Below are positions 16,587 to 25,883 of a DNA stretch of 64,000 bases, piece after piece. Origin of the DNA: JACCVL01 sp963704295 (GTDB lineage Bacteria > Actinomycetota > Actinomycetes > Propionibacteriales > Nocardioidaceae); contig OY969884.1 in the NCBI GenBank assembly GCA_963704295.1, positions 1,860,001 to 1,924,000 on the forward strand, in the 5' to 3' direction. Made by a program: the position numbers and the translations under genes. The notes beneath the pieces were generated by a model. The model made no database searches. It saw only the letters and a list, made by a program, of their open reading frames with translations, and was not told the origin of the DNA. Numbering within the stretch: the first letter of the stretch is position 1; each line of letters starts with the position of its first letter.

Positions 16587-17924
16587 ATGCCACCTCCCGG
16601 CAACGACCCGACGGCCTGGTTCGCCGAGCACGCGCTGCTGCCCACCGGGCCGGCACGCGACGTGCGGATCGAGGTGCGGCACGGCCGGTTCGCGGCGGTC
16701 GCGGCCGGCGCCGGGTCCGGCGCCGCGCACCGGTTGCCCGGTGTGGCGATGCCCGGCTTCGCCAACGCGCACAGCCACGCCTTCCACCGCGCGCTGCGCG
16801 GTCGCACCCAGGCCGGTGACGGGACGTTCTGGACCTGGCGCCAGGCGATGTACGCCGTGGCGGAGCGGCTCGACCCGGACCGCTACCTGATGCTGGCGCG
16901 AGCGGTGTACGCCGAGATGGCGCTGGCCGGGATCACGGCGGTGGGGGAGTTCCACTACCTGCACCACGGTCTGGACGGGACGCCCTACGCCGACCCCAAC
17001 GTGATGGCCGATGCGCTCGCGCAGGCCGCCGCCGACGCCGGCATCCGGCTCACCCTGCTGGACACCTGCTACCTCGCGGGCGGACTGGACGCCGACGGGC
17101 CCCGACCGCTGGACGGGGTGCAGCGGCGGTTCGGTGACGGTGACGCCGATGCCTGGGCAGCGCGGGTGGCCGCCTGGTCCGTTCCGGCGGGAGTGACGCT
17201 GGGCGCCGCGGTCCACTCGGTCCGCGCCGTGCCCCGAGCGCAGGTGCCGACCGTGGTGGCGGCCGCCGCGGGCGGCCCGCTGCACGTTCACCTGTCGGAG
17301 CAGCCGGCCGAGAACGCGGCCTCGATGGCCGTCTACGGCGCCACCCCGGCCGCCGTGCTCGCCGACGCCGGTGCGCTCGGGCCGCGCACCTCCGCGGTGC
17401 ACGCGACCCACCTGACCGGGGCCGACGTCAGGCTGCTCGGCGGCAGTGGCACGACCTGCTGCCTCTGCCCCACCACCGAGCGCGACCTGGCGGACGGCAT
17501 CGGACCGGCGCGGGCGCTGCGGGACGGGGGATCTCCGCTGTCGCTGGGCTCCGACCAGCACTCCGTGGTCGATCTGCTGGAGGAGGCCCGCGCGCTGGAG
17601 CAGCACGAGCGGCTGGCATCGCTTCGGCGCGGCCGGTTCACCTCCGCCGACCTGGTGGCCGCGCTGACCGCGCACGACTCGCTCGGCGTCGCCGACGCCG
17701 GTCGGATCGAGGTCGGCGCCCGCGCCGACCTCGTCGCCGTCCGGCTGGACACCGTCCGGACGGCCGGCATCGAGCCCGGCCAGGTCGTGCACGCCGCCTC
17801 CGCCGCGGATGTCGACACGGTGCTGGTGGACGGGCGGGTCGTGGTGTCCGGCGGCCGGCACCGGCTCGGTGACGTCGCTGCCGAGCTGAGCCGCGCGATC
17901 GAGCCGCTCTGGGAGGACCGATGA
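16587..17924 (+). CDS. hutF: Formimidoylglutamate deiminase
   Basis: A 445-residue amidohydrolase that removes ammonia from N-formimino-L-glutamate to give N-formyl-L-glutamate, the two-step variant of the Hut pathway. Metal and catalytic residues of the superfamily are visible: HxH in NAHSHAFHRAL, His in HVHLSEQ, His in HATHLT and the late Asp in GSDQHSVVD. ATG 16587 follows GGGAGG in the hutU tail and starts 5 bp after the hutU stop. Its stop overlaps the hutI ATG as ATGA. HutF implies a separate N-formylglutamate deformylase (HutG), which is not in this window. Confidence 0.93.
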   Translation: MPPPGNDPTAWFAEHALLPTGPARDVRIEVRHGRFAAVAAGAGSGAAHRLPGVAMPGFANAHSHAFHRALRGRTQAGDGTFWTWRQAMYAVAERLDPDRYLMLARAVYAEMALAGITAVGEFHYLHHGLDGTPYADPNVMADALAQAAADAGIRLTLLDTCYLAGGLDADGPRPLDGVQRRFGDGDADAWAARVAAWSVPAGVTLGAAVHSVRAVPRAQVPTVVAAAAGGPLHVHLSEQPAENAASMAVYGATPAAVLADAGALGPRTSAVHATHLTGADVRLLGGSGTTCCLCPTTERDLADGIGPARALRDGGSPLSLGSDQHSVVDLLEEARALEQHERLASLRRGRFTSADLVAALTAHDSLGVADAGRIEVGARADLVAVRLDTVRTAGIEPGQVVHAASAADVDTVLVDGRVVVSGGRHRLGDVAAELSRAIEPLWEDR

Positions 17925-19078
17925 CCTCGACGCTGGTGACCGGGATCGGCGAGCTGGTGACCAACGACCCGGAGCGGGGTCCCGGCCCGCTCGGCCTGGT
18001 GCCGGACGCAGCGGTCGTCGTCGTCGACGGGCTCGTCGGCTGGATCGGACCCGGCGCCGAGGCACCGGCCGCCGACGCGCGCCGCGACCTGGGCGGGCGG
18101 GCGGTGCTGCCGGGCTTCGTCGACTCGCACGCGCATCTGGTCTTCGCCGGTGACCGGTCGGACGAGTTCACCGCCCGGATGGCGGGCCAGCCGTACGACG
18201 GCGGTGGGATCGCCACCACCGTCGACGCCACTCGGGCCGCTTCCTCGGATCTGCTGCGCAGCCTGCTCGCCGACCGGGTGGCCGAGATGAGGGCCCAGGG
18301 CACGACCACGGTCGAGATCAAGAGCGGCTACGGACTCGACGTCGAGCAGGAGGCTCGACTGCTCGCGCTGGCCGCGGAGGTGACGTCGGAGACCACGTTC
18401 CTCGGCGCGCACGTGGTGCCGCCCGGCGTCGAACGGGCAGCCTACGTCGAGCTGGTCACCGGCGAGATGGTGCAGCGGTGCGCGCCGCACGCACGGTGGG
18501 TGGACGTGTTCTGTGAACCGGCCAGCCCGCACGCGTTCGACGCCGACGAGTCGTGGGCCGTGCTGATGGCGGGCCGGGCCGCCGGGCTGGGCCTCCGGGT
18601 GCACGGCAACCAGCTCGCGGAGGGGCCGGGCGTACGGCTGGCGGTCGAGCTGGGCGCGGCCAGCGTGGACCACTGCACCTACCTGTCCTCGGCGGACGTG
18701 GACGCGCTGGCCGGTGGGGACACCATCGCCACCCTGCTGCCCGGCGTGGAGTTCTCCACCCGCTCGCCCTACCCGGACGCCCGGCGGCTGCTCGACGCGG
18801 GCGTGACCGTCGCGCTGGCCACCGACTGCAACCCGGGCACCTGCAACAGCACGTCGATCCCGTTCGTGATCGCGCTCGCGGTGCGCGAGATGCGGATGAC
18901 TCCTGCGCAGGCGGTGTGGGCGGCCACCGCCGGCGGGGCGCGGGCCCTGCGCCGCCCCGACGTCGGCGTGTTGACGCCCGGCGCCCGTGCCGACCTGACC
19001 GTGCTCGCGGCGCCCAGCCATCAGCACCTGGCGTACCGACCGGGGGTGCCGATCGCCCGCGCGCTCGACCTGCCGTGA
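17921..19078 (+). CDS. hutI: Imidazolonepropionase
   Basis: A 385-residue amidohydrolase that hydrolyses imidazolone-5-propionate to N-formimino-L-glutamate. Metal ligands: HxH in DSHAHLVF, His in VHGNQLAE, and Asp in ATDCNPGTCN, with substrate-contact KSGYGLD and EIKSGYG typical of HutI. The ATG overlaps the hutF stop. Biochemically it acts between HutU and HutF although it is last in the gene order. Downstream, malQ starts only 32 bp later but with its own promoter-like hexamer. Confidence 0.95.
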   Translation: MTSTLVTGIGELVTNDPERGPGPLGLVPDAAVVVVDGLVGWIGPGAEAPAADARRDLGGRAVLPGFVDSHAHLVFAGDRSDEFTARMAGQPYDGGGIATTVDATRAASSDLLRSLLADRVAEMRAQGTTTVEIKSGYGLDVEQEARLLALAAEVTSETTFLGAHVVPPGVERAAYVELVTGEMVQRCAPHARWVDVFCEPASPHAFDADESWAVLMAGRAAGLGLRVHGNQLAEGPGVRLAVELGAASVDHCTYLSSADVDALAGGDTIATLLPGVEFSTRSPYPDARRLLDAGVTVALATDCNPGTCNSTSIPFVIALAVREMRMTPAQAVWAATAGGARALRRPDVGVLTPGARADLTVLAAPSHQHLAYRPGVPIARALDLP

Positions 19079-19098
19079 GCGGCCCGGGCCGGGGCGGG

Positions 19099-19104
19099 CA
19101 GGAT
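19099..19104 (+). promoter_or_regulatory. -10 hexamer of leaderless malQ transcript
   Basis: CAGGAT ends 6 nt before the GTG at 19111, the spacing seen at many starts in this window. The same bases (GCAGGA) could alternatively serve as a ribosome-binding site. Confidence 0.4.
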
Positions 19105-19110
19105 CGGGTC

Positions 19111-20994
19111 GTGACCGCCGAGCCGACCGCCGAGCCGACCGCCGAGCCGACCGCCGAGCAGCAGCCGGACCCCGACGCGTGGGGGCTGCTCACCGCGTGG
19201 ACGGACGCCCAAGGGCTCGTCCGCAGGGTGCCGGAGGAGACCCTCGACGTGTTCCGATCGGTGATCGGATCGCCGCCGGCCGACCTGGCCAGGCGTGCCC
19301 CCTTGGTGCTCCGTCCGGGCAGCCGGATCGACACCTCCGGCGCGGCCGAGGTGCACTGCGAGGACGGGACGGTTCGTGCGGTCGCCGACGTGCTGCCAGC
19401 CGACTTCCCGCTCGGCTATCACACCCTGCACGCGGCCGACGGAACCGAGCGGCGGCTGATCGTCTCCCCCGGACGGTGCTGGCTGCCGCCGGCCGGTCGG
19501 ACCTGGGGGTGGGCGGTGCAGCTGTACGGGCTGCGGTCCGACGGTGGGTGGGGGATCGGTGACCTCGCCGACCTGCGCGCGGTGCGGGAGTGGTCGGAGT
19601 CGCTCGGCGCGGGCTTCCTGCTGGTCAACCCGCTGCACGCGGTGGCGCCGACGTTCCCGCAGGAGACCAGCCCCTACCTCCCCGCCACCCGGCGGTTCCT
19701 CAGCCCGCTTTACCTGCGGGTGGACGAGGTCCCCGGCGCGGACCAGGTGGATCTCGAGCCGTACGCCGCCCGGGGCCGCGAGCTGAACGCCGGATCCCTG
19801 GTCGACCGTGACGAGGTCTGGCGGCTCAAGCGAGCCGCGCTGCGAGCAGTGTTCGGCGCCGACGACGGCGGCGACGCCGCTGCCCGCTGGCGTCGGGGCC
19901 AAGGCCGCGGCCTGGACGAGTTCGCCACCTGGTGCGTGCTCGCCGAGGAGCACGGGGCGGACTGGCGCGACTGGCCGCCGGCCCTGCGGCGTCCGGACAG
20001 CGACGAGGTCGCTCGGTTAGCCGCCGACCGGGCCGACGAGGTGGCCTTCCACACCTGGTTGCAGTGGGCGCTCGACCTGCAGCTGAGGGCGGCCAGCGGG
20101 GACCTGACGGTGTTGCAGGACCTTCCGATCGGCGTCGGCGGAGCCGGCGCGGACGCCTGGGCGTGGCAGGACGTGCTGGCCGAGGACATCCGCGTCGGGG
20201 CGCCGCCGGACGTGTTCAACGCCGCTGGGCAGGACTGGGGGTCGCCGCCGCTGGTGCCCTGGCGGCTGCGGGCCGCCGGGTACGAGCCCTTCATCCAGTC
20301 GGTTCGGGCCACGCTCGCCGGGTCCGGCGGGATCCGCATCGACCACGTGATGGGGCTGTTCCGGCTGTGGTGGGTGCAGGCCGGCAGGTCTCCGGCCGAC
20401 GGCGCCTACGTCCGCTACCCCAGCGCCGACCTGCTCGACATCGTCGCCCTGGAGAGCCACCGGGCCGGTGCGGTCGTCGTGGGGGAGGACCTCGGCACGG
20501 TGGAGCCCGGCGTCCGCGAGGCGCTGGCCGAGCACGCCGTGCTGTCGTACAAGGTGCTCTGGTTCGAGAACGCGGAACCGGCGAGTTGGCCGGACCTGTC
20601 GATGGCCGCCATCACGACGCACGACCTGCCGACGGTGGCCGGCCTGTGGACCGGGGCCGACGTCGCGGAGCAGATTCACCTGGGGCTCGGGTCCGAGGAG
20701 TCGCTCGCCGCCGGGCGGGAGGAGATCCTCGAGCGGCTGGCGCCCGCTGCCGGTCTGGAGCCGGGGGCCACGGCGGACCAGGCGGTGCGTGCGGCGCACC
20801 GCCGGCTCGCCGGCGCCGGCTCGATGCTGGTCTCGGCGACGCTGGAGGACGCGGTCGGCGAGCTTCGGCGGCCGAACGTGCCCGGCACCACCGAGCGGGA
20901 CAACTGGCGGCTCCGGCTTCCGGTGCCGGTCGAGGATCTGGCCACCCACGACGGGGTGGCCGCCGTCGCCCGACTGCTCAACGACGCTCGGTAA
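19111..20994 (+). CDS. malQ: 4-alpha-glucanotransferase (amylomaltase)
   Basis: A 627-residue GH77 enzyme transferring alpha-1,4-glucan chains, used in maltodextrin/glycogen metabolism. Catalytic residues: nucleophile Asp in GGIRIDHVMGLFRLWW, acid/base Glu in VVGEDLGTVEPGV and the third Asp in TTHDLPTVAG. The N-terminus bears an extra domain, as in other actinobacterial MalQ, preceded by four AEPT-type tetrapeptides encoded by a 12-bp tandem repeat (19117-19152), so the real start or length may vary between strains. The GTG at 19111 is supported by the upstream hexamer. Trehalose genes otsA/otsB at 26-30 kb belong to the same carbohydrate theme but are not linked by operon. Confidence 0.93.
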   Translation: MTAEPTAEPTAEPTAEQQPDPDAWGLLTAWTDAQGLVRRVPEETLDVFRSVIGSPPADLARRAPLVLRPGSRIDTSGAAEVHCEDGTVRAVADVLPADFPLGYHTLHAADGTERRLIVSPGRCWLPPAGRTWGWAVQLYGLRSDGGWGIGDLADLRAVREWSESLGAGFLLVNPLHAVAPTFPQETSPYLPATRRFLSPLYLRVDEVPGADQVDLEPYAARGRELNAGSLVDRDEVWRLKRAALRAVFGADDGGDAAARWRRGQGRGLDEFATWCVLAEEHGADWRDWPPALRRPDSDEVARLAADRADEVAFHTWLQWALDLQLRAASGDLTVLQDLPIGVGGAGADAWAWQDVLAEDIRVGAPPDVFNAAGQDWGSPPLVPWRLRAAGYEPFIQSVRATLAGSGGIRIDHVMGLFRLWWVQAGRSPADGAYVRYPSADLLDIVALESHRAGAVVVGEDLGTVEPGVREALAEHAVLSYKVLWFENAEPASWPDLSMAAITTHDLPTVAGLWTGADVAEQIHLGLGSEESLAAGREEILERLAPAAGLEPGATADQAVRAAHRRLAGAGSMLVSATLEDAVGELRRPNVPGTTERDNWRLRLPVPVEDLATHDGVAAVARLLNDAR

Positions 20995-21006
20995 GCGGTG
21001 CGGCGG

Positions 21007-21684
21007 CTAGGCCGCGTCGTCCGGCTCGATGACGAGCACCACGTGCAACGTGCGCGGGCCGTGCACCCCCTCGACCCGCTCCAGCTCGATGTCGCTGGTT
21101 GCCGATGGTCCGCTGATGAAGGTGGTGGGACGAGTCGGTTCAACCCGTCGCAGCAGCTCCGGCACTGACTCCACCACCTGGTCGGCGCCGACGACGCAGA
21201 CATGGACGTCCGGGACCAGGCTGATGATCCGACGGCCCTGGTCCGGCGACCCGTCCAGCACGATCGTGCCGGTCACGGCCGCCACAGCGGCGGCCGCGGT
21301 GACCACCGCATCGACCTCGTCCAGCTGCTCGGCGGTGCAACCGCCGTCGTCGACGATCAGCTCCTGGATGCCGGCGTCCGCCCGCAGGCTCGCCACCCAG
21401 TCGGCTGGCAGGCCGGGGGGCACCACGACCCGCCGGGCGGAGACGCGGTCGAGCGCGGCGGCGACCGCCTCCGGCACCCCGGCCTGATAGCAGCGGGTGA
21501 CCGTCGCCTTGTAGTCGACCAGCCGATCCTCGAGCAGGTCGACCACCTCGTCCGAGCCGGCCGCGTGCATGCCGCTGTCGGCGTAGTCGCGGGGGACCTG
21601 CGGCTCGCGCGCACCGGCCGCTCGGTTGGCCCGCCGGATCCGGGCCAGCACGTCTCGCCGGGCGTCGTCGCCGGGTCCGGTCAT
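21007..21684 (-). CDS. lutC: Lactate utilization protein C (LUD domain)
   Basis: A 225-residue protein with one LUD domain (LutC/YkgG family), including the conserved GPSATSDIELERVEGVHGPRTLHVVL C-terminal part; that motif reads as the family signature for nucleotide/metal-like binding. In Bacillus subtilis LutABC oxidise L-lactate to pyruvate. The ATG overlaps the lutB stop (TGATG), so it is translationally coupled and third in lutA-lutB-lutC. It converges with malQ, 12 bp apart, with only a weak GCGG/CCGC hairpin between them. Confidence 0.93.
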   Translation of the reverse strand: MTGPGDDARRDVLARIRRANRAAGAREPQVPRDYADSGMHAAGSDEVVDLLEDRLVDYKATVTRCYQAGVPEAVAAALDRVSARRVVVPPGLPADWVASLRADAGIQELIVDDGGCTAEQLDEVDAVVTAAAAVAAVTGTIVLDGSPDQGRRIISLVPDVHVCVVGADQVVESVPELLRRVEPTRPTTFISGPSATSDIELERVEGVHGPRTLHVVLVIEPDDAA

Positions 21685-23168
21685 CACCGGTGCTCGCCGG
21701 CCGTGCGGGTCCGGGCCCACCAGTCCCGGAAGGTCTCCGCCGGTGGGGTGGGCACGTCCCGGCTGGTGGTCCAGGCCGACAGCGGGGGCGGCAATGCGGT
21801 CAGTCCGCGGCGGCCGGCCAGCCGGCGGCCGGCCCTCCCCAGCCGTCCCGCCCGCCGAAAGCGACCGGCGTCGGCCATCGTCCAGGCGGCGGCGGCCATC
21901 GCCACCTGCTCCGGGGAGGGCAGCGCCGAGCCGGCGGATCGTTCCTCCACGTGTCGGCGGCGCAGGTCGACCAGCAGCGAGGGGATGTCGATGCGCACCG
22001 GGCAGGCGTCGAAGCAGGCGCCACAGAGACTGGACGCGTACGGCAGGCTGGCGTTGTCCTCGACGCCGGTGAGCTGCGGCGACAGCACCGCGCCGATCGG
22101 CCCGGGGTAGACCGACCCGTACGCGTGCCCGCCGGTGCGCTCGTAGACCGGGCAGACGTTCAGGCACGCCGAGCAGCGGATGCAGTGCAGCGCCTCCCGG
22201 CCGGTGGCGTCCGACAGCGCGGCGGTGCGCCCGTTGTCCAGCAGCACCAGGTGGAACGTCTGTGGCCCGTCGCCGGGGGTCACCCCGGTCCACGCCGAGG
22301 TGTACGGGTTCATCCGCTCACCGGTGGAGCTCCGGGGCAGCAGCTGCAGCATGACCTCGAGGTCCTGCCAGCGGGGCAGCACCTTCTCCACCCCCATCAC
22401 GGTGATCAGGGTCTGCGGCAGCGTCAGGCACATCCGTCCGTTGCCCTCGGACTCCACCACGAGGCACGTGCCGGTGTCGGCGATGGCGAAGTTCACCCCG
22501 CTGATCGCGACCTTCGCGGACAGGAAGCGGGCCCGCAGGTGCCGGCGGGCGGCCTCCGCGAGCGCGTGCGGCTCATCGGTGAGGTCGGGGTCGACCCCCG
22601 GCATCCGCTGCCGGAAGAGGTCACGGATCTCGGCCCGGTTGCGGTGGATCGCCGGGACCAGGATGTGCGAAGGCCGGTCGTCACCAAGCTGCACGATGAG
22701 CTCGGCCAGGTCGGTCTCGTGAGCCACGATGCCTGCGTCGGCCAGCGCCTCGTTGAGCCCGATCTCCTGGGTGGCCATCGACTTGACCTTGACCACCTCG
22801 CGCTCGCCGGTGGCCAGCACGAGGTCGGCGACGATGCGGTTCGCCTCGTTTGCGTCCCGGGCCCAGTGCACGACCCCACCCCGGTCGGTGACTGCCCGCT
22901 CCAGCCTGAGCAGGTGCTCGTCGAGGCGTGCCATCGTCGCGGCCTTGACGGCGGCGCCGGCGCGGCGCAGCTCCTCCCAGTCGTCGAGCTCGCCGACGAC
23001 ACGGGCCCGCTTGGTCCGGATGGTCCCCGTGGCGTGCGCGAGGTTGCGGCGCAGCTGGGCGTCGGCGACCGCGCCCCGGGCGGCAGCCGGGAAGGACTCC
23101 TCGCCGCGCAGGTTCCCCACCCCGCGGGGGGCGGTCACCGGGGCGGGCATGCCGATGAAGGTGGTCAC
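21684..23168 (-). CDS. lutB: Lactate utilization iron-sulfur protein B
   Basis: A 494-residue LutB: an N-terminal LUD domain (about 60-300) followed by a bis-[4Fe-4S] ferredoxin-like segment, CIRCSACLNVCPVY and SLCGACFDACPV (about residues 325-390). It is the electron-transfer core of the LutABC L-lactate dehydrogenase complex. The GTG at 23168 overlaps the lutA stop as GTGA, and the stop overlaps lutC. The C-terminal ~90 residues are Arg/Ala-rich and poorly conserved. No LutR-type regulator or lactate permease gene is adjacent. Confidence 0.94.
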   Translation of the reverse strand: MTTFIGMPAPVTAPRGVGNLRGEESFPAAARGAVADAQLRRNLAHATGTIRTKRARVVGELDDWEELRRAGAAVKAATMARLDEHLLRLERAVTDRGGVVHWARDANEANRIVADLVLATGEREVVKVKSMATQEIGLNEALADAGIVAHETDLAELIVQLGDDRPSHILVPAIHRNRAEIRDLFRQRMPGVDPDLTDEPHALAEAARRHLRARFLSAKVAISGVNFAIADTGTCLVVESEGNGRMCLTLPQTLITVMGVEKVLPRWQDLEVMLQLLPRSSTGERMNPYTSAWTGVTPGDGPQTFHLVLLDNGRTAALSDATGREALHCIRCSACLNVCPVYERTGGHAYGSVYPGPIGAVLSPQLTGVEDNASLPYASSLCGACFDACPVRIDIPSLLVDLRRRHVEERSAGSALPSPEQVAMAAAAWTMADAGRFRRAGRLGRAGRRLAGRRGLTALPPPLSAWTTSRDVPTPPAETFRDWWARTRTAGEHR

Positions 23169-23908
23169 GCCGCCACCGGGTCCGCGGTGGAGGCCAGCAC
23201 CTCGGCCAGGTGCACCGGTCGGGTGCCGGTCCGCAGCCGGGACAGCCCGCCGCCGATGTGCATCAGACAGGACGAGTCACCGGCGGTGACGACGTCGGCG
23301 CGGGTGTCGAGCACGTGCCGCATCTTGTCCGCGAGCATCGCGGTCGACGTGTCGGGGTTCTTCACCGCGAACGTCCCGCCGAACCCGCAGCACTCCTCGG
23401 CCGCGGGCAGCTCGACCAGGTCCAGCCCCCGTACCTGCCGGAGCAGCCGCAGCGGCTTGTCGTCGACGCGCAGCAGCCGCAGCGAGTGGCAGGTCGGGTG
23501 GTAGGTCACCCGGTGGGGGTACGACGCCCCGACGTCCTCGACCCCGAGTACGTCGACCAGCAGCTCGGACAGCTCGTAGGTTCGCGCTGCCGCCTGCTCG
23601 GCCGCGGCGACCAGCGCCGCGTCGCCGTACCTGTCCGCGACCAGCCGGTGCTGGTGCCGGACGCAGCCCACGCACGAGCCGGACGGCGCCACCACCACCT
23701 CGCAGTCGGCGAACACGTCCAGGTGGCGCCGGACCAGCGGCAGGGCCTGGCGCTGGTAACCGGTGTTGATGTGCATCTGGCCGCAGCAGGTCTGGCCGGG
23801 GGGGAACACGACCTCGTGCCCGAGCCGCTCCAGCAGCCGGACGGTGGCCTGCCCGACCTGCGGGAAGAGCGTGTCGCCGAGGCAGGTGACGAAGAGTCCG
23901 ATCCGCAC
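23165..23908 (-). CDS. lutA: Lactate utilization protein A (Fe-S oxidoreductase)
   Basis: A 247-residue protein with two CCG domains: CCGQMHINTGY and ECCGFGGTFAVK, each with a preceding Cys (SCVGC, CHSLR), the ligand pattern of heterodisulfide-reductase-like [4Fe-4S] subunits. The GTG 23908 start gives the family N-terminus VRIGLFVTCLGDTLFP; in-frame codons further upstream encode unconserved sequence. It is first in lutABC. Upstream lies the second copy of the 44-bp palindrome (23974-24017), which could control this operon, the divergent protease, or both. Confidence 0.93.
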   Translation of the reverse strand: MRIGLFVTCLGDTLFPQVGQATVRLLERLGHEVVFPPGQTCCGQMHINTGYQRQALPLVRRHLDVFADCEVVVAPSGSCVGCVRHQHRLVADRYGDAALVAAAEQAAARTYELSELLVDVLGVEDVGASYPHRVTYHPTCHSLRLLRVDDKPLRLLRQVRGLDLVELPAAEECCGFGGTFAVKNPDTSTAMLADKMRHVLDTRADVVTAGDSSCLMHIGGGLSRLRTGTRPVHLAEVLASTADPVAA

Positions 23909-23973
23909 CGTCGGAGTCAACCACGGCGGCCGACCCCCGGCACGTGCTGCGCACCCGCCCCGCACCCGACCGG

Positions 23974-24017
23974 CGATGACGCATTTCCGTCGCTCGGTCG
24001 ACGCTTATGCATCATCG
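23974..24017. repeat. 44-bp palindromic element, copy 2
   Basis: Arms CGATGACGCAT and ATGCATCATCG with an inner GTCG/CGAC stem; the same length and about 77% identity with the element at 1476-1519. It lies 66 bp upstream of the lutA start and 160 bp upstream of the protease start, between divergent genes, so it is not simply a terminator. Confidence 0.6.
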
Positions 24018-24176
24018 GTCGGGGCGGATCGCCCGGGTAGCCCGTTCGGACCATTCCGTGGGCCACGTTCGGGGGGTATGGCGGCGATTCGCACACGCTT
24101 TGTCCGACTCGGCGGCACCCTTCGTCACGTACAACTAGCCCATCCGAGCTCATGCACCCGGCCGAGGAGCCACCTG

Positions 24177-25859
24177 ATGAAGCGACGCCTGTTCACCGCC
24201 GCCGCGCTGGCATGCAGCGGGGTTCTCCTGTCGTTGTCGATGTCGGCGGCCGTCGCCGACGAGACCACCCCCACCGATGAGGCGGCGACCTCCGATCTGG
24301 AGAAGGTCAGCGCCTACGTCCAGCCGAGCGTCGTCTACCTCGGCACGGAGTGGAAGGGCTACATCTACGACACCTACAACAAGGCGTACCTGAACGACGG
24401 CAAGGCCTTCGTCGTCAACACCCAGTGCACCGGGTACGTCGTCAACCCCGACGGCTACATCGCCACTGCGGGCCACTGCGTCGACCCCAAGGGCGACATC
24501 ATCGCGATGATGCAGCAGAAGGCCGCAGAGTGGGCGGCGCGCACTGGCTACTACGCCGACGGCACCCTGAGCGTCAACGACATCCTCGGTTTCGGCGACT
24601 ACCGGGTCGAGGGACTCGAGACCAAGAACCGCGGGCCCGACCGCAAGGTCACCGCCGCGTGGGGCGTGTCCGCCGGCGGCGTGGACACCGGCCAGTCCTT
24701 CCAGGCGCGGGTGCTGAAGTTCCAGCCGTTCGACAAGGGTGACGGTGCCCTGCTCAAGGTGGAGGCGACCGAGCTGCCCGCGATGGCGCTCGACGACGAG
24801 ACCGAGCTCGAGGTCGGGACCGAGATCGTGTCCATCGGGTACCCGGCCTCGGTCGACCTGGTCACCGACGCGTCGTTCACCCCCTCGTTCAAGGACGGCA
24901 CGGTCAGCTCGTCCAAGACCATCCAGGGTGGTCTGCTCACCGTGTACGAGATCTCCGCCGCGGTCTCCGGCGGGATGAGTGGTGGACCGACGGTTAACCT
25001 CGACGGTGACGTCGTCGGCTTCAACAGCTTCGGCATCGACAGCTCGGTGGAGTCGCAGCAGTTCAATTTCGTCCGTCCGACCGACATCGTCAACGAGCTG
25101 ATGGCCGACGTCGGAGTGGAGAACGAGCTGGGCGAGATCAGCGAGGCCTACCGGGCCGGGCTGGACGCCTTCTTCGCCGGCGACAAGGAGGCTGCCATCG
25201 CCTCGCTGCAGGCCGTGGTGGATGACCAGCCGTCGCACGAGTTCGCCCAGGACTACCTGAGCCAGGCCAAGGACCTGCCGGACCCGGTCGCCGCCGAGAG
25301 CGGCGGTGGGTTCCCGGTGCTTCCGGTGGCCATCGGTGGTGGCGCCCTGCTGCTGCTCGTCCTGGTCGGCGTCGTGCTGATGAGCCGGCGCGGCAAGGGC
25401 GGCAAGGGCGGCAGCGCCGCCGGAGCCCAGCCCTCCGCTCCCGCGGGAGCGGCTCCGCAGGCCACGCAGAGCTGGTCGACCCCGGGACCCACGGCTCAGC
25501 CGATGGCACCGCCGATGACCGCCGGACCGATGGCGGCACCGACGGCACAGGCCACACCGCCGGCCGCACCGCCGGCCGCCCCGCCGGCCGCCCCGCCGGC
25601 GCCGCCCTCGGCCCCGTCCGTCGGCCCATCGCCGGCCGAAGGCCCGGTCGCCCCCGCTGCACCGCAGCCGGTTTCGGCCGCCCCACCCGAGCCGCCGACC
25701 GCTCCGATCGGGTTCCAGGCGATCGATCCCGCACCGGCGCCCGAGGCTCCGGCGGCACCCGCCGAGCCGGAGGCAGGTGCGGGGGTGTTCTGCACCAACT
25801 GCGGGACCCGCGCGACAGGTGACGCGCACTTCTGCGCGAAGTGCGGCCACCCGCTGTAA
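24177..25859 (+). CDS. Membrane-anchored trypsin-like serine protease with C-terminal zinc ribbon
   Basis: A 560-residue protein. Residues 1-28 form a Sec signal (AVA-D cleavage). A chymotrypsin-fold protease domain follows, with His100 (TAGHC), Asp189 (KGDGALL) and Ser268 (GGMSGGP), all intact. A short helical, TPR-like segment (about 320-370) leads to one transmembrane helix (about 380-402), then KGGKGG, a ~120-residue Pro/Ala-rich linker and a terminal zinc ribbon with Cys539, 542, 553 and 556. With the signal removed, the protease would be outside and the ribbon inside the cell. GAGGAG lies 7 nt before the ATG. Possible roles are surface-protein processing or stress sensing; the substrate is unknown. 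Confidence 0.88.
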   Translation: MKRRLFTAAALACSGVLLSLSMSAAVADETTPTDEAATSDLEKVSAYVQPSVVYLGTEWKGYIYDTYNKAYLNDGKAFVVNTQCTGYVVNPDGYIATAGHCVDPKGDIIAMMQQKAAEWAARTGYYADGTLSVNDILGFGDYRVEGLETKNRGPDRKVTAAWGVSAGGVDTGQSFQARVLKFQPFDKGDGALLKVEATELPAMALDDETELEVGTEIVSIGYPASVDLVTDASFTPSFKDGTVSSSKTIQGGLLTVYEISAAVSGGMSGGPTVNLDGDVVGFNSFGIDSSVESQQFNFVRPTDIVNELMADVGVENELGEISEAYRAGLDAFFAGDKEAAIASLQAVVDDQPSHEFAQDYLSQAKDLPDPVAAESGGGFPVLPVAIGGGALLLLVLVGVVLMSRRGKGGKGGSAAGAQPSAPAGAAPQATQSWSTPGPTAQPMAPPMTAGPMAAPTAQATPPAAPPAAPPAAPPAPPSAPSVGPSPAEGPVAPAAPQPVSAAPPEPPTAPIGFQAIDPAPAPEAPAAPAEPEAGAGVFCTNCGTRATGDAHFCAKCGHPL

Positions 25860-25883
25860 CCCCAACCAACCCCACCCCCCCGT

